A DNA stretch of 64,000 nt from contig JAYQTB010000004.1 in assembly GCA_038147195.1 (NCBI GenBank), positions 682,001-746,000 of the forward strand, written 5' to 3'. This document shows positions 37,166 through 46,216 of this stretch, piece by piece (positions within the stretch are counted from its first letter, which is position 1; each line of letters starts with the position of its first letter). The translations under genes and the position numbers were made by a program. The notes under the pieces are model-generated. The model made no database searches, had not been told where the DNA came from, and was given only the letters and a program-made list of their open reading frames with translations. Source of the stretch: Eutrophocola salsuginis (lineage in GTDB: Bacteria; Pseudomonadota; Gammaproteobacteria; Pseudomonadales; Pseudohongiellaceae).

Positions 37166-38218
37166 ATGAGTATTAGTGACGCTATTTGGAAAAGCGCGAC
37201 ATTATTCGTCGATGCCACTATCGAGGAAGCCATTTCGAATCTTGATAAGGTTGGAATCCGAATTATTCTGGTAACGAATCGAGACAATACTTTTGTCGGA
37301 ACAGTCTCTGACGGCGATATCAGGAGGGGGTTGCTGAAAGGAATGCTGCTTAAGGATCCAATAGAGCCAGTAGTCAATGTCAATGCCCTCGTTGTTCCGC
37401 CGCAGATGGATAGGGATATGGTCATGCAGTTGATGCTGGCAAACAAGGTCCAGCAAATTCCGATTATCGGCAAAGATGAATCGATCACGGGTTTACATCT
37501 CTGGGACGACGTTTCCGTGGCAAGCCCCAAGGAAAACATCATGGTAATCATGGCTGGTGGTAAGGGAACCAGGCTTAATCCACACACTGTGAATTGCCCG
37601 AAACCAATGCTTGAGGTAGAAGGCAAGCCGATGCTCAAGCATATCGTTGAACGTGCCCAATCCGAAGGGTTTAACAATTTCTTTTTTGCAATACATTACC
37701 TGGGCGAAATGATCGAAGCCTATTTTGGTACTGGAGAGAAGTTCGACATCTCAGTTGGATACATTAAAGAGGAAACGCCGCTTGGCACGGCCGGAGCGCT
37801 ATCTTTGTTGGAGCCCCAATCCACATTACCATTCGTGGTAACCAACGGCGACGTCATTACGGACGTCAGTTACCGGGGCATACTTGATTTCCATAATAGA
37901 CATAAAGCGGATGCCACAATGGCGGTAAGGGTGTACGAGTGGCAGCATCCGTTTGGTGTTGTGGAAACTGACGGCATCGAGATTACTGGATTTGACGAAA
38001 AGCCAGTTATAAAAAACTATATAAATGCTGGTGTCTACGTGCTTGAACCAGGCTGTCTTGGTTTGCTTCAGAAAAACCAGGTCTGTGATATGCCGGAACT
38101 ATTCGAAAGGCTCAAGAATGCCGGAAAGAAAGTGCTTGCCTATCCGATGCATGAGCCCTGGCTTGATGTCGGAAGGCCAGAAGATCTGGACAAGTTGCGT
38201 AATAATGAAAAGACATAG
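37166..38218 (+). CDS. ptmE: PtmE-like sugar-1-phosphate nucleotidyltransferase with CBS pair
   Basis: Two CBS domains (about residues 8-60 and 65-118) precede a nucleotidyltransferase domain with the loop MVIMAGGKGTRLNPHT, the metal Asp in VVTNGDVITDV and FDEKP. In Campylobacter, PtmE is a glucosamine-1-phosphate guanylyltransferase that starts the GDP-linked branch of legionaminate synthesis. The neighbours here support the same role, so the nucleotide is inferred to be GTP. Length is 350 residues. Confidence 0.87.
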   Translation: MSISDAIWKSATLFVDATIEEAISNLDKVGIRIILVTNRDNTFVGTVSDGDIRRGLLKGMLLKDPIEPVVNVNALVVPPQMDRDMVMQLMLANKVQQIPIIGKDESITGLHLWDDVSVASPKENIMVIMAGGKGTRLNPHTVNCPKPMLEVEGKPMLKHIVERAQSEGFNNFFFAIHYLGEMIEAYFGTGEKFDISVGYIKEETPLGTAGALSLLEPQSTLPFVVTNGDVITDVSYRGILDFHNRHKADATMAVRVYEWQHPFGVVETDGIEITGFDEKPVIKNYINAGVYVLEPGCLGLLQKNQVCDMPELFERLKNAGKKVLAYPMHEPWLDVGRPEDLDKLRNNEKT

Positions 38219-38262
38219 TACCAACGCCAGCGTTTTGTTACCGTCAAATGGGGCTTCCGCCT

Positions 38263-38967
38263 ATGAATGTTAGTGCATTCATTTTCGCCCGTGGAGGATC
38301 CAAGGGTGTGCCTGACAAAAATATCAGGATGTTGCAGGGTAAACCGTTAATTGGTTGGGCTATAGAACAGGCAAGGGCGGCTAAGAGTGTGGAGCGGGTA
38401 ATCGTTTCTACCGATTCCGGAAAAATTTCCGACATTGCAAGAGAGTTTGGCGCCGAAGTGCCATTTGTTAGACCTGAGTACCTGGCTCGAGATGATAGTC
38501 CGGAGTGGGCAGCCTGGCAGCATGCATTGCAGTTCCTGAAGGATACAGAAGGCAGATTGCCAGACTGTATGTTGTCGGTACCAACGACCAGCCCACTGCG
38601 CTTGCCGCAAGATCTGGATCTTTGCGTAAACGAGTTTTCCAAAGGACATGCAGACGTTGTCGTTACGATTGCTGAGCCCCACAGGAACCCCTATTTCAAT
38701 ATGGTCAGCATTGCACCTTCGGGAGAGGCCAAATTGGTCATATCCCCTGATAATGACGTATCACGCAGGCAGGATGCAAAAGCGGTATATGATCTTACGA
38801 CGGTGGCCTACGCTGTAAAACCAGCATTTGTCATGTCAAAGAGCTCGCTTTTTCAGGGTGTTGTATACCCGGTCCAGATACCATTGGAACGCGCAATGGA
38901 TATTGATACCGAACTGGATTTCGAAATTGCGAACTTTCTTATGGGTAAGCGTTTGGCTTCTGCATGA
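38263..38967 (+). CDS. legF: LegF, CMP-legionaminic acid synthetase
   Basis: Activates legionaminic acid with CTP. The NeuA-type loop FIFARGGSKGVPDKNIRML is at the N terminus; TSPLRLPQDLD and the late acidic AMDIDTELDFEIA complete the active site. ATG 38263 is preferred since the protein then begins right before the nucleotide loop; ATG 38248 would add five residues. Neither has a strong ribosome-binding site. About 234 residues. The stop overlaps ptmA. Confidence 0.92.
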   Translation: MNVSAFIFARGGSKGVPDKNIRMLQGKPLIGWAIEQARAAKSVERVIVSTDSGKISDIAREFGAEVPFVRPEYLARDDSPEWAAWQHALQFLKDTEGRLPDCMLSVPTTSPLRLPQDLDLCVNEFSKGHADVVVTIAEPHRNPYFNMVSIAPSGEAKLVISPDNDVSRRQDAKAVYDLTTVAYAVKPAFVMSKSSLFQGVVYPVQIPLERAMDIDTELDFEIANFLMGKRLASA

Positions 38968-39797
38968 ATATCACTCCTGACTTACTAGTCAACAAATTCG
39001 ATATGAAAGGTCGGGTCGTTCTGGTTACAGGAGGCGCGGGAATACTGGGTTCAGTTTTCTGCGAGAGCCTCGCACAATCTGGTGCCAGCGTCATCGTCGC
39101 CGATATCAATGAAAAGCTTGTTGTTGACTGCGCCGATTTCCTCATTGACAGGTATGGATGTAACGCATTACCAATAAAATGCGATGTTTCAAATCCGGCA
39201 TCGGTCGATGCGATGGTTGCAGCGGCAGTAGAAAAGTTCGGTGAAATTCACGTCTTGCTGAATAACGCAGCTGGAAAATCCGCAAATCTTGAAGAATTTT
39301 TCAAGCCATTTGAGGAATACAGCCTGGAGCAGTGGCGCAATATCATGTCTGTAAACATCGACGGGATGTTTCTCGTTGCAAAAGCTGTAGGTAAGCAGAT
39401 GATCAAACAGCAGAAAGGAGGGAGCATTATCCAGACTGCGTCAATTTATGGTGTAGTAGCACCTGACCAGAGAATTTACGAGGGTTCCTACTACCTGGAT
39501 ATGGAAATCAATACCCCGGCCGTATATTCGACATCCAAAGCTGCTGTAATTGGTCTTTCCAAATACCTTGCTGCATATTGGGCAAAGCATGGCATTAGGG
39601 TTAATACCTTGACGCCTGGCGGCGTAGAAAGCGGGCAGAACGAAGTATTCAAGAAAAATTACTCCGCACGTGTACCGTTGGGTAGGATGGCGAACTCCAA
39701 TGAGATGGCTGGTGCGATTCTCTTTCTGGCTTCCGATGCCTCAAGTTATGTGACTGGTCAAAATATTATCGTGGATGGCGGTTTGAGTTGTTGGTAG
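38964..39797 (+). CDS. ptmA: PtmA-like short-chain dehydrogenase
   Basis: Classical SDR of 277 residues: TGGAGILGSVFCESLAQSGA (cofactor loop), LLNNAAGKS, QTASIYG (catalytic Ser), Y-S-T-S-K (catalytic Tyr and Lys) and a C-terminal DGGLSCW. It starts inside legF (ATGA). Homologues named PtmA accompany legionaminate genes in Campylobacter and are assigned to the amino-sugar supply, but I cannot fix the reaction from sequence. Confidence 0.85.
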   Translation: MNITPDLLVNKFDMKGRVVLVTGGAGILGSVFCESLAQSGASVIVADINEKLVVDCADFLIDRYGCNALPIKCDVSNPASVDAMVAAAVEKFGEIHVLLNNAAGKSANLEEFFKPFEEYSLEQWRNIMSVNIDGMFLVAKAVGKQMIKQQKGGSIIQTASIYGVVAPDQRIYEGSYYLDMEINTPAVYSTSKAAVIGLSKYLAAYWAKHGIRVNTLTPGGVESGQNEVFKKNYSARVPLGRMANSNEMAGAILFLASDASSYVTGQNIIVDGGLSCW

Positions 39798-39808
39798 AGG
39801 ATTCAGCA

Positions 39809-40636
39809 TTGATAAGAGAATCGGTAATAAAAGTTCTAGATAAACTGATGTGCCCGCACTGTGGGAACAACGGGCTGCGCCAGGAGAAGGAAAGTTTGTT
39901 TTGCATTTCCTGCCAGGAAACAATTACGACCAACAGCCATGGGCAAGTAATTTTCACTGAGAATTTTATTGATCAGTCAGCGTGGGAAAATGAAAGCGAA
40001 GATTTCAATTTGTTCGGTGGAAAAATCCGTCCCGTCAAGTCCACTAAAATAAGCGGTCCAAGGATTTCCGAACTGATAGATATGTTAAGTGTGCAGGGGA
40101 TAGCAATAAATCTCGGGTCTGGACAGGATAAACATGAAGGTTACATCAACGTTGATTTGGGAAATTATGCTCCCGTTGATATCGTCGCCGACCTGCGAAA
40201 AATTCCGTTTTGTACCGGCAGTGTCGAACTCGTGGCTTCAAATAGCGTGCTGGAGCATATATACGATTATGAAAAAGTCGTGGTAGAAGCTGCAAGAATA
40301 TTGAAACAGGGAGGCTATTTTTATCTGTGTGTTCCCAACGTGTGTCTCAGGCACCATAAACTTGACTACCATCGATGGACGTCAATGGGGCTTAGCAAAC
40401 TGCTTGAAGGAAAATTTGAAATAGTTGATTCCGGACCTTGCAGAGGAGCAGCATATACTCTGACTATCCTGGTGGATGCGTTAATAGCCAATAAGATTAC
40501 CAACAGAATTCTATCTGGATGTTTGCGAGCAATTTGGAGCGTTGTAAGCAAGCCGCTTTTTTGGATGAATGACGAGAAGTCTGAAGAATACCAGGCTTTG
40601 TCTCAGACCATATACGTTTTAGCTAAACGAATTTAA
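39809..40636 (+). CDS. SAM-dependent methyltransferase with N-terminal zinc ribbon
   Basis: Residues about 10-45 hold a Trm112-like ribbon, MCPHCG plus CISC. A class I methyltransferase domain follows (AINLGSGQDKHEGYINVDLG, PFCTGSVELVASNSVLEHI, RILKQGGYFYLCVPN). TTG 39809 is chosen because AGAGGA sits seven bases upstream; a TTG at 39788 is in frame but lies inside ptmA. It probably methylates a sugar of the glycan, since it ends the legionaminate gene run. The target is unknown. About 275 residues. Confidence 0.8.
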   Translation: MIRESVIKVLDKLMCPHCGNNGLRQEKESLFCISCQETITTNSHGQVIFTENFIDQSAWENESEDFNLFGGKIRPVKSTKISGPRISELIDMLSVQGIAINLGSGQDKHEGYINVDLGNYAPVDIVADLRKIPFCTGSVELVASNSVLEHIYDYEKVVVEAARILKQGGYFYLCVPNVCLRHHKLDYHRWTSMGLSKLLEGKFEIVDSGPCRGAAYTLTILVDALIANKITNRILSGCLRAIWSVVSKPLFWMNDEKSEEYQALSQTIYVLAKRI

Positions 40637-40655
40637 CTAGGTCATTGGCCTAGTT
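40635..40655 (+). terminator. weak hairpin after the legionaminate gene run
   Basis: AACTAGG (40635-40641) pairs perfectly with CCTAGTT (40649-40655) around a 7-base loop, starting within the preceding stop codon. There is no immediate T-run (CCCCTTTT appears about 13 bases later), so it is at most a weak or Rho-aided terminator. Confidence 0.35.
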
Positions 40656-40719
40656 CGTCACGTAGTACCCCTTTTCAATTCTTGAATCCTATTCTATACC
40701 AGAATCAAAACTTCATTGC

Positions 40720-42066
40720 ATGAACTACAAGACGCTTTACATAGTGCACTGTATCGATACAGAAGGCCCGCTTAACGAGACGATAGAGGCGACCTTTGAG
40801 CGATTAGAGAATTTGTTCGGTATCAAAATGGCACCGAGCAAAAAACACTTGGAAAAGATCCAGAATATGGAATTCGATTTCAACGGAAAGGAGGCTGCCA
40901 TCGCCAAATGCTTCTCGCCCGAGCTTCTGAACTATAACAGAAATTGGGGTGACATTGAGTTTATGCTAGATCGTGCATTGTCATCAGACTTTCGCAATCA
41001 AATGCTAGATGACTGGGAGCAGGGTTGGATTTACTCCTGGCACTGTATGGATCATGTTGATTATCTGGATAATCCACGGGAAAAGCCTATAGGTTATAAC
41101 GTAGTTTTCGATTTTTATAGGCAGAAATTGAATGAAACAGGTAGTCATCAGGACGAAATAAACTGGCATTACCATCCGTTATCGTTATCGCGACGTCCCA
41201 TGTACTCTGCGACCAGTTATGCGAACAACTATTACCACCTATTGCAAATCCTTTGCAGAAGAATATTGGATAGAGGCTGGTTTCCAGTTGTAAACCGTCC
41301 CGGATTTCATGCAGAACGACCTGATTCACATGCCTTCCTGGAGCAATGGATTCCATTTGATTATGCCAATCAGCAGTATATAGAACCCACGGAACAGCCC
41401 GATCTTCAAGGTGGTCGATTCGGGGACTGGAGGAGGTCGCCGGCAACATGGAGAGGCTATCATCCAAGTCATGATGACTACCAGGTACCTGGTAATTGCA
41501 GACGCACCATATTCAGGTGTCTAAACATTGGGACGCGTTTTAACAAGCTAACGGTGGCGCATGTAAGGGAAGCATTCGCAGAAGCTTATGATAAAGGTAA
41601 AGCGATACTGGCATTTGCAAATCATGATTATCGTGATATTTGCAAGGACGTTGACCACGTTAGGGAGCTCTTAGGGATTGCTGGGAAGGATTTCCCCGAC
41701 GTAAAAATCAAGTTTTCCGGAGCAGAAGCTGCGGCGCAAGCTTTGAGCGAAAGTAATTATATAGATCCACTAGAGATGGTTCTTAAAGTCGAAGAACGTG
41801 AAGTGAATGTTAGTGTCAGTAAAGGGCGGATATTTGGCCCACAGCCGTTTTTGGCGATCAAATCACGTGACGGAAACTACTACCATGACAACTTCGACGA
41901 GGTTATACCGGGAGAAAAGTGGCGCTACGTATTGGATGAACAGACTATTCCAATCAGAGATATCGCCGAAATCGGTGTTGGCAGTGCTGGTTTGCTTGGG
42001 CATTACGATGTCCAGAAGGTTACGGTTGACCAGCATAATTCCGAGGTTATTAGTAATGGAGATTAA
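40720..42066 (+). CDS. NodB/deacetylase-like protein of glycan loci, function unknown
   Basis: A 448-residue soluble protein with no signal peptide. Its N terminus IVHCIDTEGPL resembles the first Asp motif of polysaccharide deacetylase barrels. Later segments with possible metal or catalytic residues are WHCMDHVD, INWHYHP, RPGFHAERPDS and FANHDYRD, again like NodB-type enzymes. A beta-rich C-terminal domain (about 345-440) follows. I do not recognise a characterised family. Its place after the legionaminate genes suggests it trims or modifies an acyl group on a precursor sugar. The 3' end overlaps the next gene by 11 bases. Confidence 0.75.
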   Translation: MNYKTLYIVHCIDTEGPLNETIEATFERLENLFGIKMAPSKKHLEKIQNMEFDFNGKEAAIAKCFSPELLNYNRNWGDIEFMLDRALSSDFRNQMLDDWEQGWIYSWHCMDHVDYLDNPREKPIGYNVVFDFYRQKLNETGSHQDEINWHYHPLSLSRRPMYSATSYANNYYHLLQILCRRILDRGWFPVVNRPGFHAERPDSHAFLEQWIPFDYANQQYIEPTEQPDLQGGRFGDWRRSPATWRGYHPSHDDYQVPGNCRRTIFRCLNIGTRFNKLTVAHVREAFAEAYDKGKAILAFANHDYRDICKDVDHVRELLGIAGKDFPDVKIKFSGAEAAAQALSESNYIDPLEMVLKVEEREVNVSVSKGRIFGPQPFLAIKSRDGNYYHDNFDEVIPGEKWRYVLDEQTIPIRDIAEIGVGSAGLLGHYDVQKVTVDQHNSEVISNGD

Positions 42067-43036
42067 GAGCGAAATATTATCGTTTGAAGAGCGAGTTATG
42101 CAGCTTTGCGAACAAGACACCAGAAAAATGGTTCTTCAATTCCATGACCAATTTCGTTCCACCTCATGTCCCGTATGTTTTTCCGGCCATTCAACGCTAT
42201 TTGCAAATAAGTGGGATCTGCAATATCAACGTTGTGAGTCGTGTAGATTGATATATTTGTCGCCGTTTCCGGAAGAGGAAATCAGAAATTGGTATTTCAA
42301 AAATAGCGCTGGCCTGAAGTACTGGCGCGAAGAAATGCCAGCGGATTTCGTACTTTCTCGTGAGACGATTTATTCTGATCGTGTAGATTACATCGAAGAC
42401 ATGATGGAAAAAAGCCACTGTGGTAAGTATCGATTTCTGGAAATAGGCGCGGGTAATGGCGAGCTTGCCCAACTTTTGGGAAAGCGAGAATTATTTGAAT
42501 CTATCGTACTGGTTGAGCCCCAGCCATTAGAATTGAATATACCTAAATGTGAAGTCATGCATTGTACATTTAGTGAGGCTGGACAGTTGTTGCAGATAAA
42601 AGCAAATGTCGTTGCTGCCTTCGAAGTGCTGGAGCATATAAACGACCCCGGAAACTTTATCGATCAAGTGTACGGTCTTCTTGATAAAGATGGTGTATTC
42701 ATTTTGTCAACGCCAAATATCGAAAGTTTGGAAATCGAACTACTCAAGGGACATTCCCCTACATTGATGTTTGACCATGTTCGACTCTTTGGCCCAACGT
42801 CAATTCAGGAGCTGTTTTCGGGCGATAAGTGGGAGATCCTTGACATGCGAACCCCTGGCTCAAAAGATGTGCGTACACTCGCAAGTGCGTATTTTTCTGG
42901 AAATTTGGATTTGACTGACAATCCAGCATTGAAATTTGTCTGCGAAGCAGAAGGATCGATTCAGGATGCGTTCCAGAAGTATATCAGCCGTACGCTTCAA
43001 TCGAGCCACATGAAGATCGCGGTCCGGAAGCGCTGA
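42056..43036 (+). CDS. SAM-dependent methyltransferase with zinc ribbon
   Basis: ATG 42056, inside the 3' end of the preceding gene, gives a 326-residue protein. A four-Cys ribbon (CPVC at about residue 37 and CESC) is followed by a class I methyltransferase (FLEIGAGNGELAQLLG, FEVLEHINDPGNF, FILSTPNIESLEIEL). It is the second of several ribbon-bearing methyltransferases in the locus. The acceptor is not predictable. Confidence 0.82.
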   Translation: MEIKSEILSFEERVMQLCEQDTRKMVLQFHDQFRSTSCPVCFSGHSTLFANKWDLQYQRCESCRLIYLSPFPEEEIRNWYFKNSAGLKYWREEMPADFVLSRETIYSDRVDYIEDMMEKSHCGKYRFLEIGAGNGELAQLLGKRELFESIVLVEPQPLELNIPKCEVMHCTFSEAGQLLQIKANVVAAFEVLEHINDPGNFIDQVYGLLDKDGVFILSTPNIESLEIELLKGHSPTLMFDHVRLFGPTSIQELFSGDKWEILDMRTPGSKDVRTLASAYFSGNLDLTDNPALKFVCEAEGSIQDAFQKYISRTLQSSHMKIAVRKR

Positions 43037-43929
43037 TGAAGAAAGTCATACGACCGTTGTTCAGGAAATGCGAACATCAGTATTACCGAAAACTTATAAG
43101 AAAAAACGAACACCTCAAGGACCGACATAAAGGTGAGCCGGCACATATTTTTGCTACGGGAACATCCTTGTTAAACGAGGACATTTCGTCGCTAAAGAGT
43201 TCGCTCACGATAGGATGTAATTACATCTTCAGGCATCCACAGTTTAAAGATCTTAATCTGGATTACTATGTTGTGGGTGTACCCTTTCGACGATGGAGAC
43301 AAACTTCACAAAGGTTTACCCATAAGGATTTCGACGATTTTCATCTCGAAGTGAATGACTGTCTCGCTGAGTCATCGACAGCATTATTCATGCATGCAAC
43401 TCTTGAGGCGTATCTTAAAAATCGAAATATTCTACAGAAAAACGACAAGTACTATTTTGTGCAACGGCGTCCATTCGGTGAAAGCAAAGGGCAGGAAGAC
43501 TTGAACTTGTCACTACCCATCAGTCTTGCGGATGGGTCAATGCATTTGATGATTGCGTTGGCTATTTACATGGGATCTAAGGAAATATTCTTACATGGTT
43601 TCGGTTATTCATATTCGCCAGTTCAAGCATTTCATTTCTATGATTGTTTGCTTGTCAATGAAAGTGACGTCGAATCGGGCCTGAAACCTGCTATAGCCGA
43701 GTTCGCTCACTCACATCCTGAGTCTGATATTACCCAAATGGAACATAAATTGGTGAAAGTGGGTGATGGTAAATATTTAGTCGACTTCTTTTATTTTCCT
43801 GAAAATATGCCAGGCTACAAAAATTTGGATTTTTACCGGAAAGACAAACTCCTAAAACAGCTGTCAGAAAATATTGGTGTTAAAATACAAAACGTTATCC
43901 CCGCAGGCTACGAAAGTATGGTCTTCTGA
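43036..43929 (+). CDS. DUF115/sialyltransferase-like protein, candidate nonulosonate transferase
   Basis: A 297-residue soluble protein. IFATGTSLLNED and LTIGCNYIFRHPQF, then LDYYVV, resemble the donor-site pattern of DUF115 (Maf-like) proteins and GT42-type sialyltransferases, where a GxGxSL loop is followed by a TIGCN-like strand. IALAIYMGSKEIFLHGFGYSY further supports that fold. Because the upstream genes make a CMP-nonulosonate, this is a reasonable candidate for the enzyme that transfers it. Start ATG 43036 overlaps the previous stop (TGATG). Fold assignment is moderate, substrate is inference. Confidence 0.7.
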   Translation: MKKVIRPLFRKCEHQYYRKLIRKNEHLKDRHKGEPAHIFATGTSLLNEDISSLKSSLTIGCNYIFRHPQFKDLNLDYYVVGVPFRRWRQTSQRFTHKDFDDFHLEVNDCLAESSTALFMHATLEAYLKNRNILQKNDKYYFVQRRPFGESKGQEDLNLSLPISLADGSMHLMIALAIYMGSKEIFLHGFGYSYSPVQAFHFYDCLLVNESDVESGLKPAIAEFAHSHPESDITQMEHKLVKVGDGKYLVDFFYFPENMPGYKNLDFYRKDKLLKQLSENIGVKIQNVIPAGYESMVF

Positions 43930-43981
43930 CACTCTCAGCTATCCCTATTCCCATAAAAATATCCACGGAAATCCAGAATTT

Positions 43982-45163
43982 ATGAACTTATTAGTCCCTT
44001 ACGGTAAACATTATATTGAACAGGCAGATATTGATGCAGTGGTTGATGTCCTGAGAAGTGAACAAATAACCCAGGGGCCGGCCATCGCTGCTTTCGAAGA
44101 TGCTGTTGCCAAATATGTGGGCGCGCGTTTCGCGGTGGCCGTATCAAGCGGTACCGCCGGATTACACTTGGCCTACCTTGCTGCGGGTGTGGCCCCAGGA
44201 AATTCAATAGTTACTTCCGCGATTACATTTGTCGCATCCTCAAACGCGGCCTATTACTGTGGAGGTAGTGCGCACTTTGTAGACATCGACCGCGCATCCA
44301 TAAACATGTCGCCAGAGTCTTTAGAACGAGAATTGTCTGTGTTAGGGAACGTACAGGTTGTTACGCCAGTTCACTTTGCAGGGCTTCCCTGTGATATGAG
44401 TTCAATACGTGCGATCGCAAATAAATATAATGCACATGTTATCGAGGATGCGGCGCACGCGCTTGGCGCTGTTTATGAGAGTGGCAATCGTGTCGGGTCT
44501 TGTGAGCACTCACTAATGACCGTTTTTTCATTTCATCCGGTAAAAGCTATCGCTGCTGGCGAAGGAGGAATGATTACAACCAACGATGAGGCGGTTTACC
44601 GCAAGCTAATTAGGTTGCGTAGTCATGGCATTAACAAATTAGATGACCCGTTCGATTGTCCTGAACAAACGACTGTTAATGGAGTAATTGACCCATGGTA
44701 TTACGAAATGCAGGAATTAGGATTCAATTATCGAATTACTGACATCCAATGTGCGTTGGCATTATCTCAGTTAAAAAAACTTGGAAAATTTATTCAGCGG
44801 CGCCGCGAGCTTGCTGAACGTTACGATAAAGCGTTCGAGGATATTGACGTTTGTCAGCCGGCACAAAAAAATAAAATGAGTACAAGTGCGCATCATTTGT
44901 ATGTGCTCAATATCGACTTTGGCTCATTAAAATTGAGCAGAGGTGAGATGATTCGCGAATTAAATAGTCGTGGCATTGGTTGTCAGGTTCATTATATACC
45001 TGTGCCGTCCCATCCCTTTTACCGAAAGCTTGGATTTTTGCCTGATGATTACCCTAATGCCAGCCGATATTACCAACAGGGTTTGAGTATTCCGCTCTTC
45101 TATTCGCTGTCAGATAGTGACCAAGATAAGGTAATTACAGAAATAAAGAGACTCCTCCGTTGA
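43982..45163 (+). CDS. pseC: PseC, UDP-4-keto-6-deoxy-AltNAc aminotransferase
   Basis: DegT-type PLP enzyme that aminates C4 of UDP-4-keto-6-deoxy-L-arabino-hexosamine in pseudaminic-acid synthesis. The N terminus VPYGKHYIEQADIDAVVDVLRS is diagnostic of PseC. PLP contacts lie in HVIEDAAHALGA, and K188 is in SFHPVKAIAAGEGG. ATG 43982 is used; the frame is open further upstream but overlaps the preceding gene. Length is 393 residues. pseB, pseH and pseI are not in the window. It overlaps the aldo/keto reductase by four bases. Confidence 0.9.
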   Translation: MNLLVPYGKHYIEQADIDAVVDVLRSEQITQGPAIAAFEDAVAKYVGARFAVAVSSGTAGLHLAYLAAGVAPGNSIVTSAITFVASSNAAYYCGGSAHFVDIDRASINMSPESLERELSVLGNVQVVTPVHFAGLPCDMSSIRAIANKYNAHVIEDAAHALGAVYESGNRVGSCEHSLMTVFSFHPVKAIAAGEGGMITTNDEAVYRKLIRLRSHGINKLDDPFDCPEQTTVNGVIDPWYYEMQELGFNYRITDIQCALALSQLKKLGKFIQRRRELAERYDKAFEDIDVCQPAQKNKMSTSAHHLYVLNIDFGSLKLSRGEMIRELNSRGIGCQVHYIPVPSHPFYRKLGFLPDDYPNASRYYQQGLSIPLFYSLSDSDQDKVITEIKRLLR

Positions 45164-46026
45164 AATTGGCTATTGGAACAGTGCAGTTCGGGATGAACTA
45201 CGGAGTCGCAAACAAGACAGGACAAGTAGACCGGTTAAGCGCAAAAAAAATACTAGCACTTGCAAAAGACTATGGTATTAACACAGTTGATACAGCTATT
45301 GGATATGGTTCGAGTGAAAAGTGCCTAGGAGACGTTTGTCCCTCAGATTTCAACGTAATTTCAAAATTGCCACTGGTGCCAGAGTCGGCGACCGACATTG
45401 CTGGCTGGGCAATAGAACAAGTAAAAAGCTCACTACGAAGACTAAATAGAACTAGTCTTTCTGGCTTGTTGCTGCATAGACCCGATCAGCTACTTGAAGG
45501 GTCTGGCGGTGAACTTTTCAATGCCTTAAGAAATTTGAAAGAAAATGGGCTAGTCAAGAAAATCGGTATATCAATATATTCCCCAGAGTTGCTAGATGAA
45601 ATAGTTAAGTTCTATCGTTTCGATATTGTCCAGGCTCCTCTGAATATTTTTGATCGTCGACTAGTTAGATCAGGTTGGCTTGAAAGGGCTAAAAGCATGG
45701 GTATCGAGATTCATACACGTTCCACATTTTTGCAGGGGGTCCTGCTATTGCCCCTTAACCAAATGCCGGACTATTTCAGCAAATGGCACCAATTGTTCAA
45801 AACCTGGCATATATGGCTCAAAAAAGCGGGAGTGACGGCTGTAGATGCATGCCTCTCTTACCCGATGTCATTTGAAAACGTCGATAAAGTTGTTATTGGC
45901 GTTGATAGTGTTAGCCATCTACAGCAAATTTTGAGCTACCAGACAAAATGGAAGGCAACTGATCTTCCTGATATCGAAAGTGAGGATGAAGAATTGATCA
46001 ATCCTTCGTGCTGGGTTCTAGATTGA
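45160..46026 (+). CDS. aldo/keto reductase
   Basis: NAD(P)H-dependent (beta/alpha)8 reductase of 288 residues. It starts with TTG 45160 inside the pseC stop. LAIGTVQFGMNYGVAN, the catalytic Asp-Tyr in VDTAIGYGSSE, LLLHRPDQLL and KKIGISIYSP are typical. Reductases of this type occur beside SpsF-like cytidylyltransferases in nonulosonate and related sugar loci; the keto-sugar reduced here is unknown. Confidence 0.85.
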   Translation: MKLAIGTVQFGMNYGVANKTGQVDRLSAKKILALAKDYGINTVDTAIGYGSSEKCLGDVCPSDFNVISKLPLVPESATDIAGWAIEQVKSSLRRLNRTSLSGLLLHRPDQLLEGSGGELFNALRNLKENGLVKKIGISIYSPELLDEIVKFYRFDIVQAPLNIFDRRLVRSGWLERAKSMGIEIHTRSTFLQGVLLLPLNQMPDYFSKWHQLFKTWHIWLKKAGVTAVDACLSYPMSFENVDKVVIGVDSVSHLQQILSYQTKWKATDLPDIESEDEELINPSCWVLD

Positions 46027-46216
46027 TGCCCGGCTTTTTAAAAAGTCATTTTGACAATTCATAAAGTGTACAGATTCTTAATGTCAGCTAGTATTAGATT
46101 TTTTAATCTAATATGAACTGCGGAAGTCTCTGTAATTTATCAAAGCCCGCTTTGTATAAATCTACTTTTCTAGCATGAATTTTCAAAAAAATGATTATTA
46201 GTTCAGGTATTTTATA
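46027..46216. other. AT-rich gap with perfect palindrome and TTGACA
   Basis: A 190-base gap in an otherwise nearly gapless gene run. TATTAGATT (46092-46100) pairs with AATCTAATA (46105-46113) around TTTT, a perfect 9-base stem not followed by a T-run. TTGACA stands at 46051-46056 but has no good -10 at normal spacing. It may hold a weak promoter for the following gene or mark a recombination joint. Confidence 0.35.

Noticed and set aside
46092..46113. Perfect 9-base palindrome as an intrinsic terminator
   Set aside because: The stem is almost all A/T and no T-run follows, so it would be too weak; left as an unexplained palindrome.
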